Positions 8,043 through 17,724 of a stretch of DNA of 64,000 bases are shown here, piece by piece (position 1 is the first letter of the stretch; each line of letters opens with the position of its first letter). This stretch comes from Rosistilla carotiformis (GTDB lineage: Bacteria > Planctomycetota > Planctomycetia > Pirellulales > Pirellulaceae), in the NCBI RefSeq assembly GCF_007753095.1, contig NZ_CP036348.1, positions 434,001-498,000 on the forward strand, written 5' to 3'. The notes beneath the pieces are model-generated. The model was given only the letters and a program-made list of their open reading frames with translations. It was not told the DNA's origin and did no database searches. The translations under genes were made by a program, and so were the position numbers.

Positions 8043-9287
8043 CTATTCGCGGCCATGGAATTGTTCTTCGCGAGGGATCGCGATAACGGGCCAGCTGGCG
8101 GGGAAAAAACGAACGATCTTTGTCGGGCGATAGCCTTCTAATAGCATCCCGCACTGGACTTGGATCTGGACTCCACTGCAACCGGGACGTATGGGAACTC
8201 GATTGGTGGCGAGAATGTTGCCCCCTTTGCGATCGTTGACCGGGTCGTAGGTCATCAAACATTCTCGGGCTACCGCGATCGTTCCCTTGGGGGCTAGGTC
8301 ATCCTTCGCGCCCCCCGACGTTGGCCAGCCGAGCGGTTCGGGGACGATGATGCCAAAGTCTTCAAACAGGGTGAGATCGATCCCATCGAAGAAGGTGATC
8401 GTCACGATCTGTTCTTTATCATCGACGGCGTCGACCCAGCCGGGGACGCCGCGCTCGCGAACATGGTTTCGGTGTCGTTGCAGCTGTCGTTCCGATGCAA
8501 GCGTTCGACTCTCCTCGTCTAACCAGATATGGAACACGCGGCCGGGCCCGTAAAGCGTTGCCCAGGTGACATTGAGTTGGACGGTTTGCCCTGGTTCGAT
8601 ACTCTGCAGCGTTCCAAATCCGTCGCCGCGATAAACCACCGTGCTGGAGGTCAAATCGAAGAGCTTCGGATCGCCGATCGATCGATCTTCCTGTTGCAAC
8701 GTGGCGGTGAGCTTGTTTTTCTCCAGGTCGACCTGGTCGATTTTCCAGACCTGATTCTGTCGCGCGTAGTAGGAAAAATCGTCTTCGACGCGTAGGCATC
8801 GCGTGAAGTCGACTTCGGGTGACGCCCGTTGATCGTTGACATTGTGTGGCTTGCCATTTCGCAGCGTCCAATGTTTCTCTTCTCCTTCGGGGCGTTCATA
8901 GAACCAACCGTGGAGATGGGTTCCCAGTGGAATGTCTTGCAGCGCCGCGGGGGCGCCGTTGTAGTAGACCGAGCCGTAAGGCAGCATCGTCGCATCGACA
9001 GGATAGTCCATCAGTGCACGTGGTTGGCTGTCGTCGCGATCGACGCGCAGCGTCAGCTTTCGCTCGGGAAAGTCGACACCGATCAGTTCGCCCGAAATGT
9101 AATGCGCCGAATTTTCCGGCGGAAACTGGCCGGGAACCGGTTGAAACCAAGGAAGCGATTCGTCGCTGTTTTCGTCCGTGCGGAATGCACTTTTCTCCTC
9201 GGCATGCACAACGCTTCCGAATACAGCGACGCAGGTCGTCGCAATGACAATGGCAATACTTCGCATACCTGTTCTTCGCATCTTCAT
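8043..9287 (-). CDS. Exported hypothetical protein, planctomycete type
   Basis: A 414-residue protein with an N-terminal signal peptide ('SIAIVIATTCVAVFGSVVHAEE'). The mature part is beta-rich with repeated short strands (for example 'ISGELIGVDFPERKLTLRV', 'GTHLHGWFYERPEG', 'WKIDQVDLEKNKLTATLQQ', 'GWVDAVDDKEQIVTITFFDG'), suggesting several small beta-barrel domains; I do not recognise a named family. It starts 44 bp after the DUF1552 gene and probably forms an operon with it and the DUF1592 gene. ATG 9287 is used; 9281 and 9266 are equally in frame before the signal peptide. Confidence 0.75.
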   Translation of the reverse strand: MKMRRTGMRSIAIVIATTCVAVFGSVVHAEEKSAFRTDENSDESLPWFQPVPGQFPPENSAHYISGELIGVDFPERKLTLRVDRDDSQPRALMDYPVDATMLPYGSVYYNGAPAALQDIPLGTHLHGWFYERPEGEEKHWTLRNGKPHNVNDQRASPEVDFTRCLRVEDDFSYYARQNQVWKIDQVDLEKNKLTATLQQEDRSIGDPKLFDLTSSTVVYRGDGFGTLQSIEPGQTVQLNVTWATLYGPGRVFHIWLDEESRTLASERQLQRHRNHVRERGVPGWVDAVDDKEQIVTITFFDGIDLTLFEDFGIIVPEPLGWPTSGGAKDDLAPKGTIAVARECLMTYDPVNDRKGGNILATNRVPIRPGCSGVQIQVQCGMLLEGYRPTKIVRFFPASWPVIAIPREEQFHGRE

Positions 9288-9331
9288 CTATTGGAATTTA
9301 TCGTCGACGCATCGCGACCGGTGACGATCGG

Positions 9332-10708
9332 TTACGCAACGATTTCAGAGATCGTGCTGACGCTGTCCTGGAAGTTGTCGGTTTCGACATCGACGCGCTG
9401 TAGCATGGTCAACAGCAGATTGCTCAGGCGTGCGTCGCTGTCGACTGGGCGGCCACAAATCTTGTAGTGCTCGTTGGCCTCTGCAACGTTGTACTTGCCG
9501 ATCTTGGGAAGGTTGAAGTCGACGTGTTGGCCATGTTTGACGCCGAGCGATTTCCCACCGGCGTAGAGTGTTGGCAGGTTCGCGTTGCCGTGGCTGTGAC
9601 CGTAGGCCATGCCGCTGCCCCAGAGAACTTGCGTCGTATCCAACAGGCTCCCCTCTTCGTCCTGGTGAGCTTTCAATTGGTCGAGGAAGTAGCTGAACTG
9701 TTCGACCAGGAACGTATCGGTCTGGGTTAAGCGGCGGAGCTGTTCGGGGTCGCCGTTGTGGTGCGAAAGTCCATGTCGGGTTTGCGAGATGCCGATGTCG
9801 GGAATCGAACCGCCGTTGGATTCGCTGCAGATCATGCACGTGATCACGCGTGTCATGTCGGTTCGCAGGGCGAGCACCATCAGGTCGTAGAACAGGCGGT
9901 GGTATTCGCGGACCTGCGTTTGGTCCATTTTGCGTGCGTAACGATCGGCTTCCGATTTAGGAAGGTCGGGGCGGGGAACGTTCAGCCATGCATCGGCACG
10001 TTCGGTTCGAACCTCCACCTGTCGGACGGCGGTTAGATATTCGTCCAGCTTGTTGCGGTCGGCCGCGCCAAGTTTTCCCGTGACTCGCCGCGCATCGTCC
10101 AGGACCGCATCGAGGATACTTTCCCGCCGATTCAATCGTCGCCGCACCGCCTCGGTCCCACCTTGTTCACCGACAAACAGGCGGTTGAAGATCGTGGTCA
10201 CATTGCGTTCGGCAGGGATCTGAATGCCGTCGCGCGACCAGGCGAGCGAATGCCCTTCGATCGCCAGTTCAAGCGAAGGGAAACGGGTGAATTCCCCTTG
10301 GACTTCGGCCATCAATTGATCGGCCGAAACGGTGTTTCGGAAGGCGCCGCCATTGCTGGGAACGTTGGCTCCAGTCAACCAAACCTTGTCGCAGTTGTGA
10401 TGCTTGCCGAGAACCTGCGGGTGATGCAGGCCGCTGATCGGCGTGATCTCGTTGCGATGTCGCTCGAGAGACGCTAGCGGTGAGGTCAGTTCATAACCCG
10501 CCCCCGCGGTTTGGATTTGCCAGGTGAGCGTGTTGACTCCGTTGGGAATGTAGAGGAAGACGCTGCGTTTGGGAGGCGATTTGATCGGCTGGGCCGCGAC
10601 CAGTTCCGACGGCTGCATGCATTCCATCATCGGCAGCGCGATCGTCGCACCGAGTCCACGCAGGACGTGGCGGCGGTTCAGTTTCAAGCGATTGGTTTGG
10701 ATATTCAT
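9332..10708 (-). CDS. DUF1552 domain protein with Tat-like signal
   Basis: A 458-residue protein beginning '[20 protein letters not shown]', a twin-arginine signal followed by the characteristic DUF1552 start. Further family landmarks are '[14 protein letters not shown]', '[20 protein letters not shown]' and '[17 protein letters not shown]'. DUF1552 proteins are the usual partner of the large DUF1592-type cytochrome proteins, as here (21 bp downstream of one). The family is structurally related to DUF1501/sulfatase-fold proteins, but no activity is established. Assignment is strong; function is unknown. Confidence 0.93.
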   Translation of the reverse strand: MNIQTNRLKLNRRHVLRGLGATIALPMMECMQPSELVAAQPIKSPPKRSVFLYIPNGVNTLTWQIQTAGAGYELTSPLASLERHRNEITPISGLHHPQVLGKHHNCDKVWLTGANVPSNGGAFRNTVSADQLMAEVQGEFTRFPSLELAIEGHSLAWSRDGIQIPAERNVTTIFNRLFVGEQGGTEAVRRRLNRRESILDAVLDDARRVTGKLGAADRNKLDEYLTAVRQVEVRTERADAWLNVPRPDLPKSEADRYARKMDQTQVREYHRLFYDLMVLALRTDMTRVITCMICSESNGGSIPDIGISQTRHGLSHHNGDPEQLRRLTQTDTFLVEQFSYFLDQLKAHQDEEGSLLDTTQVLWGSGMAYGHSHGNANLPTLYAGGKSLGVKHGQHVDFNLPKIGKYNVAEANEHYKICGRPVDSDARLSNLLLTMLQRVDVETDNFQDSVSTISEIVA

Positions 10709-10728
10709 TGGATCGATTTCCTTTCTGC

Positions 10729-13146
10729 CTACCGTTTCTGAAAGAGGTCGGATAGCACAAACGCCTTGACGATCTCCCGCACGCGGTAATCGTTCTCCTT
10801 CCCAGCTCTTGCGATTTCCCGCAATTCGTCGTGATCATCAAACGTCATGGTTCGGCGAAGTCCGTAGGTCGCCAGCTTTTCGACAAACGTTTCGTTAAAC
10901 GTGTCGAGTTCGTCGAGCAGCAGTTGTTTGAATTGGTCCGAGTTTTCAAACTTGCGTCCATCGGGCAATTCGCCACTGGCATCGACAACCGGATCGTCGC
11001 CGGTCCCTTCGACCGATTCGTGAGTCCGCCATTTCCCGATCGCATTAAAATGATCGAATGCAAAACCGAGGGGGTCGATCTTGCGATGGCACGCCGCGCA
11101 ACGCGAGTCGTGCTTGTGCGCCTCCAGCTTCATCCGCAGCGTGGCTTTGGGGGAATCGACAGGGTTCGGTTCGATCGGATCGATATTCGCCGGCGGTGGC
11201 GGTGGTGTCTTGCCCAGGATCGCCTCGGATAGCCACGCCCCGCGATGGACAGGCCGATGCCGGGTGCCGTCGGATGTGAGCGAAAGGATCGAGGCTTGCG
11301 TCAGCAGTCCGCCGCGGTGTGTGTCGCGGTCGAGCGAAACGCGTTGGAACGCATCCTTGGTGATATTGTCGATCCCGTAGAATCGCGCGAGCCGAGGGTT
11401 GACCATCGTCCAGTCGGAATCGAGGAACTCGCGTAGCGTCAGCCCTTGGTCGAGCACTTCTTTGAAGAAGGCTTGCGTCTCGCCAACCATGCTTTTTTCG
11501 AGATGCAAATCGTATTCGGGGTAGAGCTTTTTGTCCGGCGGAAACATGCCGACCTTGCGTAGATGCAGCCACTGCGCCGAAAACGAATCGCTGAATTTTT
11601 GGCCTCGAGGATCGGCGAGCATGCGTTCCACCTGGCGGTCCAGTTCCATCGGATCGCGGAGTTTTCCCTGTTCGGCGAGCGAGAACAATTCGTCGTCGGG
11701 CATCGTGCTCCACAACAGATACGACAGTCGCGATGCGATCTCCCAGTCGTTGAGTGTTGCACGGTCGGAGTTTTCATCCCCTTCGGCAAGAAACAGGAAG
11801 CTCTTGGAGCAGAGGATTGCCGTCATCGCGGACTTGACGGCGTCGTTAAATGATTCGCCCGCCTCGATTTCGCTTTCAACGATTTGCACGTATCTGTCCA
11901 GCTCTCCGTCGTACAGAGGGCGACGAAATGCGCGCCGTGCCATCGCCGCAAGTCCGGTGCGCACTTGAGCCATGTTTCCCGCTTCGTTTGGCATGTATTC
12001 GTCGCGGCGACGCTGTTCCAGTTCGGTCACGATCGGACCGCGCATCGAGATCGCATCGATGATCAAGATCGGGTACCGCGGGCGTCCCTGTTCGTCGGTG
12101 ATCTTCATCTGCCAAGGGGCCCGCGGGTGGGCGGTGGTGATGAACGGGATCCGGCTTTCCGCGTTGGTTCGCGGATGGCGTGGCCCCGCCGCTGTGTTGA
12201 TGACATGGATTTCAGGATTGCGAACCGCCGGCCAATGGACCCGAAAGGTGACCGTCGTCGGGTTGTCCTCCGGGGCAATAATGTCTTGTTCGAACAACAC
12301 TCGATCGAGCTTGTGTTCATAGACTTGCATCCGCGGTGGTGGGCCATTTTCCGGCATGATCCCGCAGACGGTGTAGGTGATTTCATAGACGCCCGCTCCA
12401 GGGAACTTGCGATCCGGTCCGCGATAAGGATTCGAAGCGCGGAAGATCGCACCCGAAGTGGTCAACGGATAACGGATCTTGTCCAGCAGACCCGCCTTTT
12501 CGAGACGATCGTAGTGAGGTTGGTTGGGCCGCAATTCGACGGCCCGGTGACTCGCCTCCAAGTACTCGACCTTCTGATCGGGATACGCTTCACTCAAGAC
12601 CACCTCCGCCGCGGTCATGTATTTTTCGATATGACTGGCGGACAATGTTAGAACGGAACCAAGGCGTTCGAAGCCGTTCCATTCCGGGTCTTCCAACAAT
12701 CCGCCGGGGTCCGTCGCATCGTATTGCACGCCGATCAGATCGCGGACGGTGTTGACATATTCATCGCGTGTCAGTCGGTTGTACGAGACGCGGTCGCGGC
12801 GTGCCATTCGCGCCGCCTCCCCCTCCTTCAATCGGGCCGCGATCCATTCGACAATCTTCGCGCTTTCTTCGGCGGTGGGGCGAATCGCTTCGTCTTCGGG
12901 AGGCATCTCGCCCGAATTGATCCGTTCCATCACCTCCGCCCAAAACGGCGTGTCCTGCTGGCCGATCTCTTTCGACAACACGTCCAGACGGAACTCTCCT
13001 TCCTGCACGTTTGCGTCGTGACATCGCATGCAGTGCGCATCCAAAAACGGCTGCAAGTCCTTTTCTAGCGATGGCTCGGCCGAAGCAGCGCGCAAGGTCA
13101 TGAGAAAGGAGACGAGTAGCAGGGAGAAGTTAGGGCGATGCAGCAT
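10729..13146 (-). CDS. DUF1592-family planctomycete cytochrome-domain protein
   Basis: An 805-residue exported protein. A signal peptide (residues 1-23) is followed by a PSCyt1-type heme site 'CMRCHD' (C39, C42, H43) and then the ordered DUF1587/DUF1592/DUF1588/DUF1585/DUF1595 region. Recognisable blocks are '[17 protein letters not shown]', '[16 protein letters not shown]', '[19 protein letters not shown]' and a second CxxCH, '[18 protein letters not shown]', near residue 683. It probably sits in the periplasm or on the cell surface. Adjacent DUF1552 and exported genes on the same strand suggest one transcript. The electron-transfer or catalytic role of this class is unproven. Confidence 0.93.
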   Translation of the reverse strand: MLHRPNFSLLLVSFLMTLRAASAEPSLEKDLQPFLDAHCMRCHDANVQEGEFRLDVLSKEIGQQDTPFWAEVMERINSGEMPPEDEAIRPTAEESAKIVEWIAARLKEGEAARMARRDRVSYNRLTRDEYVNTVRDLIGVQYDATDPGGLLEDPEWNGFERLGSVLTLSASHIEKYMTAAEVVLSEAYPDQKVEYLEASHRAVELRPNQPHYDRLEKAGLLDKIRYPLTTSGAIFRASNPYRGPDRKFPGAGVYEITYTVCGIMPENGPPPRMQVYEHKLDRVLFEQDIIAPEDNPTTVTFRVHWPAVRNPEIHVINTAAGPRHPRTNAESRIPFITTAHPRAPWQMKITDEQGRPRYPILIIDAISMRGPIVTELEQRRRDEYMPNEAGNMAQVRTGLAAMARRAFRRPLYDGELDRYVQIVESEIEAGESFNDAVKSAMTAILCSKSFLFLAEGDENSDRATLNDWEIASRLSYLLWSTMPDDELFSLAEQGKLRDPMELDRQVERMLADPRGQKFSDSFSAQWLHLRKVGMFPPDKKLYPEYDLHLEKSMVGETQAFFKEVLDQGLTLREFLDSDWTMVNPRLARFYGIDNITKDAFQRVSLDRDTHRGGLLTQASILSLTSDGTRHRPVHRGAWLSEAILGKTPPPPPANIDPIEPNPVDSPKATLRMKLEAHKHDSRCAACHRKIDPLGFAFDHFNAIGKWRTHESVEGTGDDPVVDASGELPDGRKFENSDQFKQLLLDELDTFNETFVEKLATYGLRRTMTFDDHDELREIARAGKENDYRVREIVKAFVLSDLFQKR

Positions 13147-13501
13147 GAGGATGAAAGAGTGCAGGCGATCTAAGGAAGGTGACAGGTCCGTAGGGGGCTA
13201 GGTAATGGTGGGGAGGTGTCCGAAATGGGTGATTCTACGCAAAAACTCTGCTCTAATCAATTTTAATCGAAAGTTTGCACCGGTTTGGGGGGGCGTGGCC
13301 CTGGGGCTGCGCGCTCGGGGCCTGTTGGCTTCCTTTTGCAAACAAGGCACCCACGCGGTCTCGTGAATAAAGCGGCAAATCCACCTTCAGAACTCGTTCC
13401 TACGTTGTCCGTACGCTGACGTGTCGCGTTGAGCGAATCGAGGTAGACTGTGGACAACTTTCCAAGCTCGCCATCGCCTCCTCTCGTATTTTGTCGGCCC
13501 G
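13147..13501. other. Divergent intergenic region
   Basis: About 355 bp between the leftward DUF1592 gene and the rightward potassium-channel gene. It is GC-rich with a run of seven G at 13289-13295. I see no gene, convincing promoter box or repeat, although both divergent promoters should lie here. Confidence 0.5.
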
Positions 13502-14506
13502 ATGAAAACACCCCTCATGCGAATTCGCTACGGAGCGATCATTCTGGTGTTGATCGTGGCCCTGGCCGTCGTGGGGTTCCGTTATCTGGGCGACTACGAC
13601 TGGATCGGGGCGATCTGGATGGTCGTGATCACGATCTCGACCGTTGGGTACGGCGAACAGAGCAACATGCCGCCGGAATTGAAACTGTTCACCGTCGTAG
13701 TGATCTTGTTCGGAATGTCGGCGGCGGCTTACACGTTTGGAGGCCTGTTTCAATTGATGATGGCAGGTGAATTGGACCGAGCTATTGGGCGACAGCGGAT
13801 GACGTATGATCTAAATAAGATGACCGATCACATCATTGTTTGTGGTTTCGGACGCATGGGGCAAAACTTGGTTAGCGAACTGGCCAGTCAAGGGCGTCCT
13901 TTGGTGGTTATTGATACGGATCCTAATGTGATCCAAGAAAACAGTACACTGCCTATGATTTGTTGGCAGGGCGATGCCACGGAGGAGTCCACGCTCGAAG
14001 CGGTTGGCATCGTGCGGGCAAAGACATTGGTCATTTCCTTGCCCAACGACGCCGAGAGTGTCTTTGTCACGCTGACCGCTCGGAATCTAAATCCCGACTT
14101 GCAGATCATCGCGCGGGCAGAGAAGCAGAGCACGGGGAAAAAATTGCGGCAGGCTGGCGCGACGAAGGTGGTGATGCCCACGCTGGTCGGAGCCCGTCAG
14201 ATGTTCCGCCTGATCACGCGCCCGACGACTGCAGATCTGATGGAACGGGTTTCAGAGAGCGCGTTTGTCGAGTTGGACCTCGATGAGTTCTTAATTCCCG
14301 AAGGCTGCTCCTTGGTGGGGATGACCGTTGAGCAAACCGACGCGCATCGCCGCCATAAGCTGCTGGTGATTGCTGTCAAAAAAACGGACGAGCATTTGGT
14401 ATTCAATCCCGAGGGCGAATACGTCTTCGAGCCCTTGGATATCATCATGATCATGGGACACAGCGAAGATATCGCCCGATTTCGGAACGCCTACGGCATC
14501 GCGTGA
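13502..14506 (+). CDS. Two-TM potassium channel with RCK (TrkA-N/TrkA-C) domains
   Basis: A 334-residue inner-membrane ion channel. TM1 (about residues 10-27), a pore helix, the K+ selectivity filter T47-V-G-Y-G51 followed by Glu, and TM2 (about 62-84) are followed by an RCK_N/TrkA-N Rossmann domain starting 'DHIIVCGFGRMGQNLV'. Its acidic loop 'VIDTDP' is typical of NAD(H)/nucleotide binding. A C-terminal TrkA-C domain ends the protein. This is the MthK-like architecture: ligand binding by the RCK ring gates the pore. It stands alone; the convergent neighbour is an unrelated exported protein. Confidence 0.93.
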   Translation: MKTPLMRIRYGAIILVLIVALAVVGFRYLGDYDWIGAIWMVVITISTVGYGEQSNMPPELKLFTVVVILFGMSAAAYTFGGLFQLMMAGELDRAIGRQRMTYDLNKMTDHIIVCGFGRMGQNLVSELASQGRPLVVIDTDPNVIQENSTLPMICWQGDATEESTLEAVGIVRAKTLVISLPNDAESVFVTLTARNLNPDLQIIARAEKQSTGKKLRQAGATKVVMPTLVGARQMFRLITRPTTADLMERVSESAFVELDLDEFLIPEGCSLVGMTVEQTDAHRRHKLLVIAVKKTDEHLVFNPEGEYVFEPLDIIMIMGHSEDIARFRNAYGIA

Positions 14507-14525
14507 TTTCCGTTCCTTTCCGAGC

Positions 14526-14543
14526 GATCGGCATCGGCCGATC
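14526..14543. terminator. Hairpin between convergent genes
   Basis: GATCGGC (14526-14532) pairs with GCCGATC (14537-14543) around a 4-nt loop. It lies 20 bp after the channel stop and 38 bp before the end of the leftward gene, so a shared terminator is likely. Confidence 0.5.
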
Positions 14544-14580
14544 CTGCTTCGTTCGCCCCTCGAGACTCGCCGAGCCAAGG

Positions 14581-16146
14581 TCAGAATTCGATCTGATACT
14601 TCTCAGTCATCTTGCGTCGGATGTCGGCTGTTGAGATTGCGATCTCTTGCATGATTTTGTTAGCGGACGCGTACCCTTTGCTTGTCTCTTGTTGCTGGAT
14701 CTGAGCAAGTTGTTCACCGTCCTGGCGTAGCGACGCGCGGGGATTGTACTGGTAACGGTAAGCGTAGGCTCCGCCAATGCTATTGTAGTAGGGGCCGTAA
14801 TGGGCTCCGGCGGCCGCAGCGTACTTGTAGTTGTAGACTTGTGCGTCGGGCATGTTCATCATCCGCGAGGCCGTTCGCGCACCAGCCGACCGCATCGCGT
14901 TTTGCGATTGACGTAGCGCACCGGAAACCTGAGTCGCAAAGGTCACCATCTCGGGATCGACGTGCAGGATGGGCAAGGCGTCGATCTTCGCTGCATACTT
15001 CGCATACCAGATCGCTTCCAAGCCTGGCGTGGTTGTTTGGTGTTCCTGGTCTTCGTGCTTCAGATCGTTGATCAACAGGTTGATCGATTTGAAGTACTGC
15101 TGCGTCGCATGTGCCATCAGTTTTGGGTCTGGCTTTTTCGAATCGTTCGACGTGGAAGCGGTCGCCGCGGACGAAGCGTTCGGCAGTGGTTGAAATCCTG
15201 GGGGCATATCGAACAGGCTGAAGACACGCTGGATTCCGCTCGACTGCAGACTTCCTTTAAGCAACATCTCCTTCGGGCCCACCTGGACTTGCCAGTCCTT
15301 GAATTCTTTGAGCATCACACCGTGGCTGCCAAGCGTTTCCAGGATCAACGCCTTGGCAAAGTCCTTGGTGGCCGAGATGTCTTCGTCGAAATCGATCTTC
15401 AGGCCGCCGGTGACGTGGTCGCTGATCTCGATCCCCAACGTCACGCCGCGGACGCTCGACAGCGCGGTGGCGAGTTGATCCAGGTCGGCCTTCTTGCCTT
15501 GCAGCGATTTCATCTGCGTCAGTTGGTGGCGGATGAACTGTGGCGAAAGCAGGTGCTTTAGATCCATCGCCAAGATGATCGGCACATCCTTTTTGTCTGC
15601 GAAGTCTTCGGCCGCGCGCAGGTAGGGCGTCAGCGGCTTGCGGTCTGTCATGGAAAATACGTCATCGATCCAGACGGCCACTTGTTGGCGATCGGCTGGG
15701 TACATCACTCCGGCGATCGATTTGCCAAACTTGACCACGTAGGTGTTGTTGGGAAGGACCGCTGCGTCTTGCCGACTGATCGTATCGACGTTGCCGCCGT
15801 GGCGCTCGGTGACCGTCAACATGTCCGGCTCTTCGGTAAGATCCATCACCGATGCGTGCCAACGCGGTTGCATCAGTTCGATGTCCATTTGCGAAGCGAT
15901 CGCCAAGTGCAACGCTTGGGGAGGCACCATCATCAGGCCGGCGGCAAATTTTGCCTGTTCGTTCTCCTTCCACTTCTGCTGAACGGCCAGCGGGCTGGCC
16001 ATGATCTGTTCCATGTTGAACAGCACCAGCGTGTTGGCCTTGTTGGGGAGATGGCGGACCAGGTTTTCGAACTGGGCATGGCTGGCGGACGAATGAGTCA
16101 GCGACATCGCAGTGACCATTAGTGACGCGAGAAGGAATTTTTTCAT
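14581..16146 (-). CDS. Exported hypothetical protein
   Basis: A 521-residue protein with a clear signal peptide ('KFLLASLMVTAMSLTHSSASHAQ'). The mature N-terminus ('LPNKANTLVLFNMEQIMASP') and the alternation of strands and helices resemble proteins in planctomycetes that combine a DUF3352-like pattern, but I cannot assign a family securely. The C-terminal third is Ala/Tyr/Gln-rich ('AAAAGAHYGPYYNSIGGAYA'). No catalytic motif is seen. Monocistronic by context: a hairpin separates it from the convergent channel gene, and 74 bp separate it from the next gene upstream. Confidence 0.75.
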   Translation of the reverse strand: MKKFLLASLMVTAMSLTHSSASHAQFENLVRHLPNKANTLVLFNMEQIMASPLAVQQKWKENEQAKFAAGLMMVPPQALHLAIASQMDIELMQPRWHASVMDLTEEPDMLTVTERHGGNVDTISRQDAAVLPNNTYVVKFGKSIAGVMYPADRQQVAVWIDDVFSMTDRKPLTPYLRAAEDFADKKDVPIILAMDLKHLLSPQFIRHQLTQMKSLQGKKADLDQLATALSSVRGVTLGIEISDHVTGGLKIDFDEDISATKDFAKALILETLGSHGVMLKEFKDWQVQVGPKEMLLKGSLQSSGIQRVFSLFDMPPGFQPLPNASSAATASTSNDSKKPDPKLMAHATQQYFKSINLLINDLKHEDQEHQTTTPGLEAIWYAKYAAKIDALPILHVDPEMVTFATQVSGALRQSQNAMRSAGARTASRMMNMPDAQVYNYKYAAAAGAHYGPYYNSIGGAYAYRYQYNPRASLRQDGEQLAQIQQQETSKGYASANKIMQEIAISTADIRRKMTEKYQIEF

Positions 16147-16220
16147 CGCAGACTACTCGTTGGATTGAAGGATTTAGTGGAACGTTGTGGTTTGTGTGTC
16201 GCAACTTTGAAGGGAGCCCG

Positions 16221-16961
16221 TTACGGTTCCGTTGCTCGGATCACGCCGATGTAGAGGCTGCCGTCGGTATGCCAGGGATCGCCGCCGCCGTTGTATCCAT
16301 CGTGTTGTTGATGGAAATTGGGTTCGATCGAATGCTCGGCCAGTTGACCGGTCTGTTCGAGGCATTGGAATAAGTAGTCGCGTTCGGCATCGATGTCGGC
16401 CGCGGTGACGTGCGTGATCTGACCGGTTGTATGGCTCAGCCCCACGCGTTTGTCATAGACCGCCGAGCCCAGCCATTTGGGCCGACCCTCGGGATTCACT
16501 TCGTCCGTTTTCCATAATCGAACATGATGTCGATGCCGTGGGTTGTCACCGACCGGTTGTTCGAAGGCCAGGTCTTCCTTGCGGCCAAAGAGATACAGGC
16601 TGCTGACCGGAGCGGCATCGTCGGGTCGCGACAGGACGGTGTCCGCTGCGATCTTGAGGTCACTTTTCAGACCCAACGCGGCGGCCGAATACCAATCGGC
16701 GGCCTTCATGATCTGCTGTAGCTGAGCTTCGCTCCCGATCAGTTCAACATTCAGTGGGTCGCCGGGATGGCCGTCGCTGGTTCGTGTGATCCGCGGTTGG
16801 TCGTCTAGGTCTTGATGTCGCCGAATGTAGAGTTCCCAGGCCCAAGGTGCAGCCAAATAGGCGACGGCAAGCCATAACAATAGAGAGGCGACAATCACTT
16901 TTGTGAGCCACTTTGTTCGGCCGTGTGGTTTTCGTTTATTCGTTTCTGGTTCGGTGTCCAT
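16221..16961 (-). CDS. LssY C-terminal domain protein, single-TM
   Basis: A 246-residue protein: a basic cytoplasmic N-terminus, one TM segment ('VIVASLLLWLAVAYLAAPWA') and an extracytoplasmic LssY_C-type domain. The domain shows the family blocks 'GDPLNVELIGSEAQLQQIM', 'APVSSLYLFGRKEDLAFEQP', 'RHRHHVRLW' and 'VGLSHTTGQITHVTAADIDA'. In Legionella LssY the domain is fused to a PAP2 phosphatase; here it stands alone. A second in-frame ATG at 17024 would add 21 residues; neither start has a good ribosome-binding site. Function unknown. Confidence 0.85.
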   Translation of the reverse strand: MDTEPETNKRKPHGRTKWLTKVIVASLLLWLAVAYLAAPWAWELYIRRHQDLDDQPRITRTSDGHPGDPLNVELIGSEAQLQQIMKAADWYSAAALGLKSDLKIAADTVLSRPDDAAPVSSLYLFGRKEDLAFEQPVGDNPRHRHHVRLWKTDEVNPEGRPKWLGSAVYDKRVGLSHTTGQITHVTAADIDAERDYLFQCLEQTGQLAEHSIEPNFHQQHDGYNGGGDPWHTDGSLYIGVIRATEP

Positions 16962-17724
16962 CGTGTGTCTGTTGATTGGCTGCGGATCGGCAGGCCGCAG
17001 CGTGGTGCGGCCCGGCTGGTTCATGTTCGATATCGACTATTGGGCCTTCACGACGACCGGCGTTTGCCCGCTTCCGCTGCTGGCTAGCAAGGGTTCTCGT
17101 CGTCATCATGTTGGCTTTTTATGGCGGCGATTGAAGGCGTGGTGGCTGTATGTTCACCTGTCGGGTTGGAGCTTCGAGCGACAGTGCCGTTGTAGTCTTC
17201 GGCCTCAGGATTTGCACCTGGCAATTCACCCGAGAATCTAAATTGACCAAGGTTTCACAGATCCCGTAAAACATCGACGTCTTTCTGGAGTCGGTGTGGC
17301 CGGGGATTGAATGACGCAAACGCCAGCGTTCCTCGAACCTCTTCTGGCTGATGGGGATGTTGCCGGCCGGATCGGCCAGAATCGGACGTCGTGGTCTGCG
17401 TTGGGATCTTGTTGCGATCCGAAGGTCGGATGGCTGCGCCACGCTGGAGGGAATCAGCCTGCAGCATCGATTGGCGTGTTAGGCTAATTCGCTCGAGTAG
17501 ATTGGTGTCAGCTGAATTAGATGACGGTTTCCGAGGGGCCTCGCAGCAGTAAGGTGAGGACCGCGACGTGTTGAACCACAGTGGTGCACTCGGGCGGGGG
17601 ATTCAATCGTCCTTAGAAGTCGCGCAGACGCAATTGACAAAATGAATCGCCGGCCAATGTTGCCGGGCGACTCAATTTGTCTATCTTTTTGCGTCTGTTG
17701 ATTGAGGTGTTGGTGATCGAACGG
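16962..17724. other. Gene-poor region
   Basis: About 760 bp between the LssY_C gene and the end of the DUF1254 gene. Short frames on both strands are Arg/Pro-rich and have no recognisable content. No repeat, RNA gene or convincing promoter was seen. Confidence 0.5.

Noticed and set aside
16903-17241. Rightward 112-residue frame with a lipobox-like 'CLLIGCGSAG'.
   Set aside because: It overlaps the start of the LssY_C gene antisense, is otherwise featureless and has no homologous blocks.
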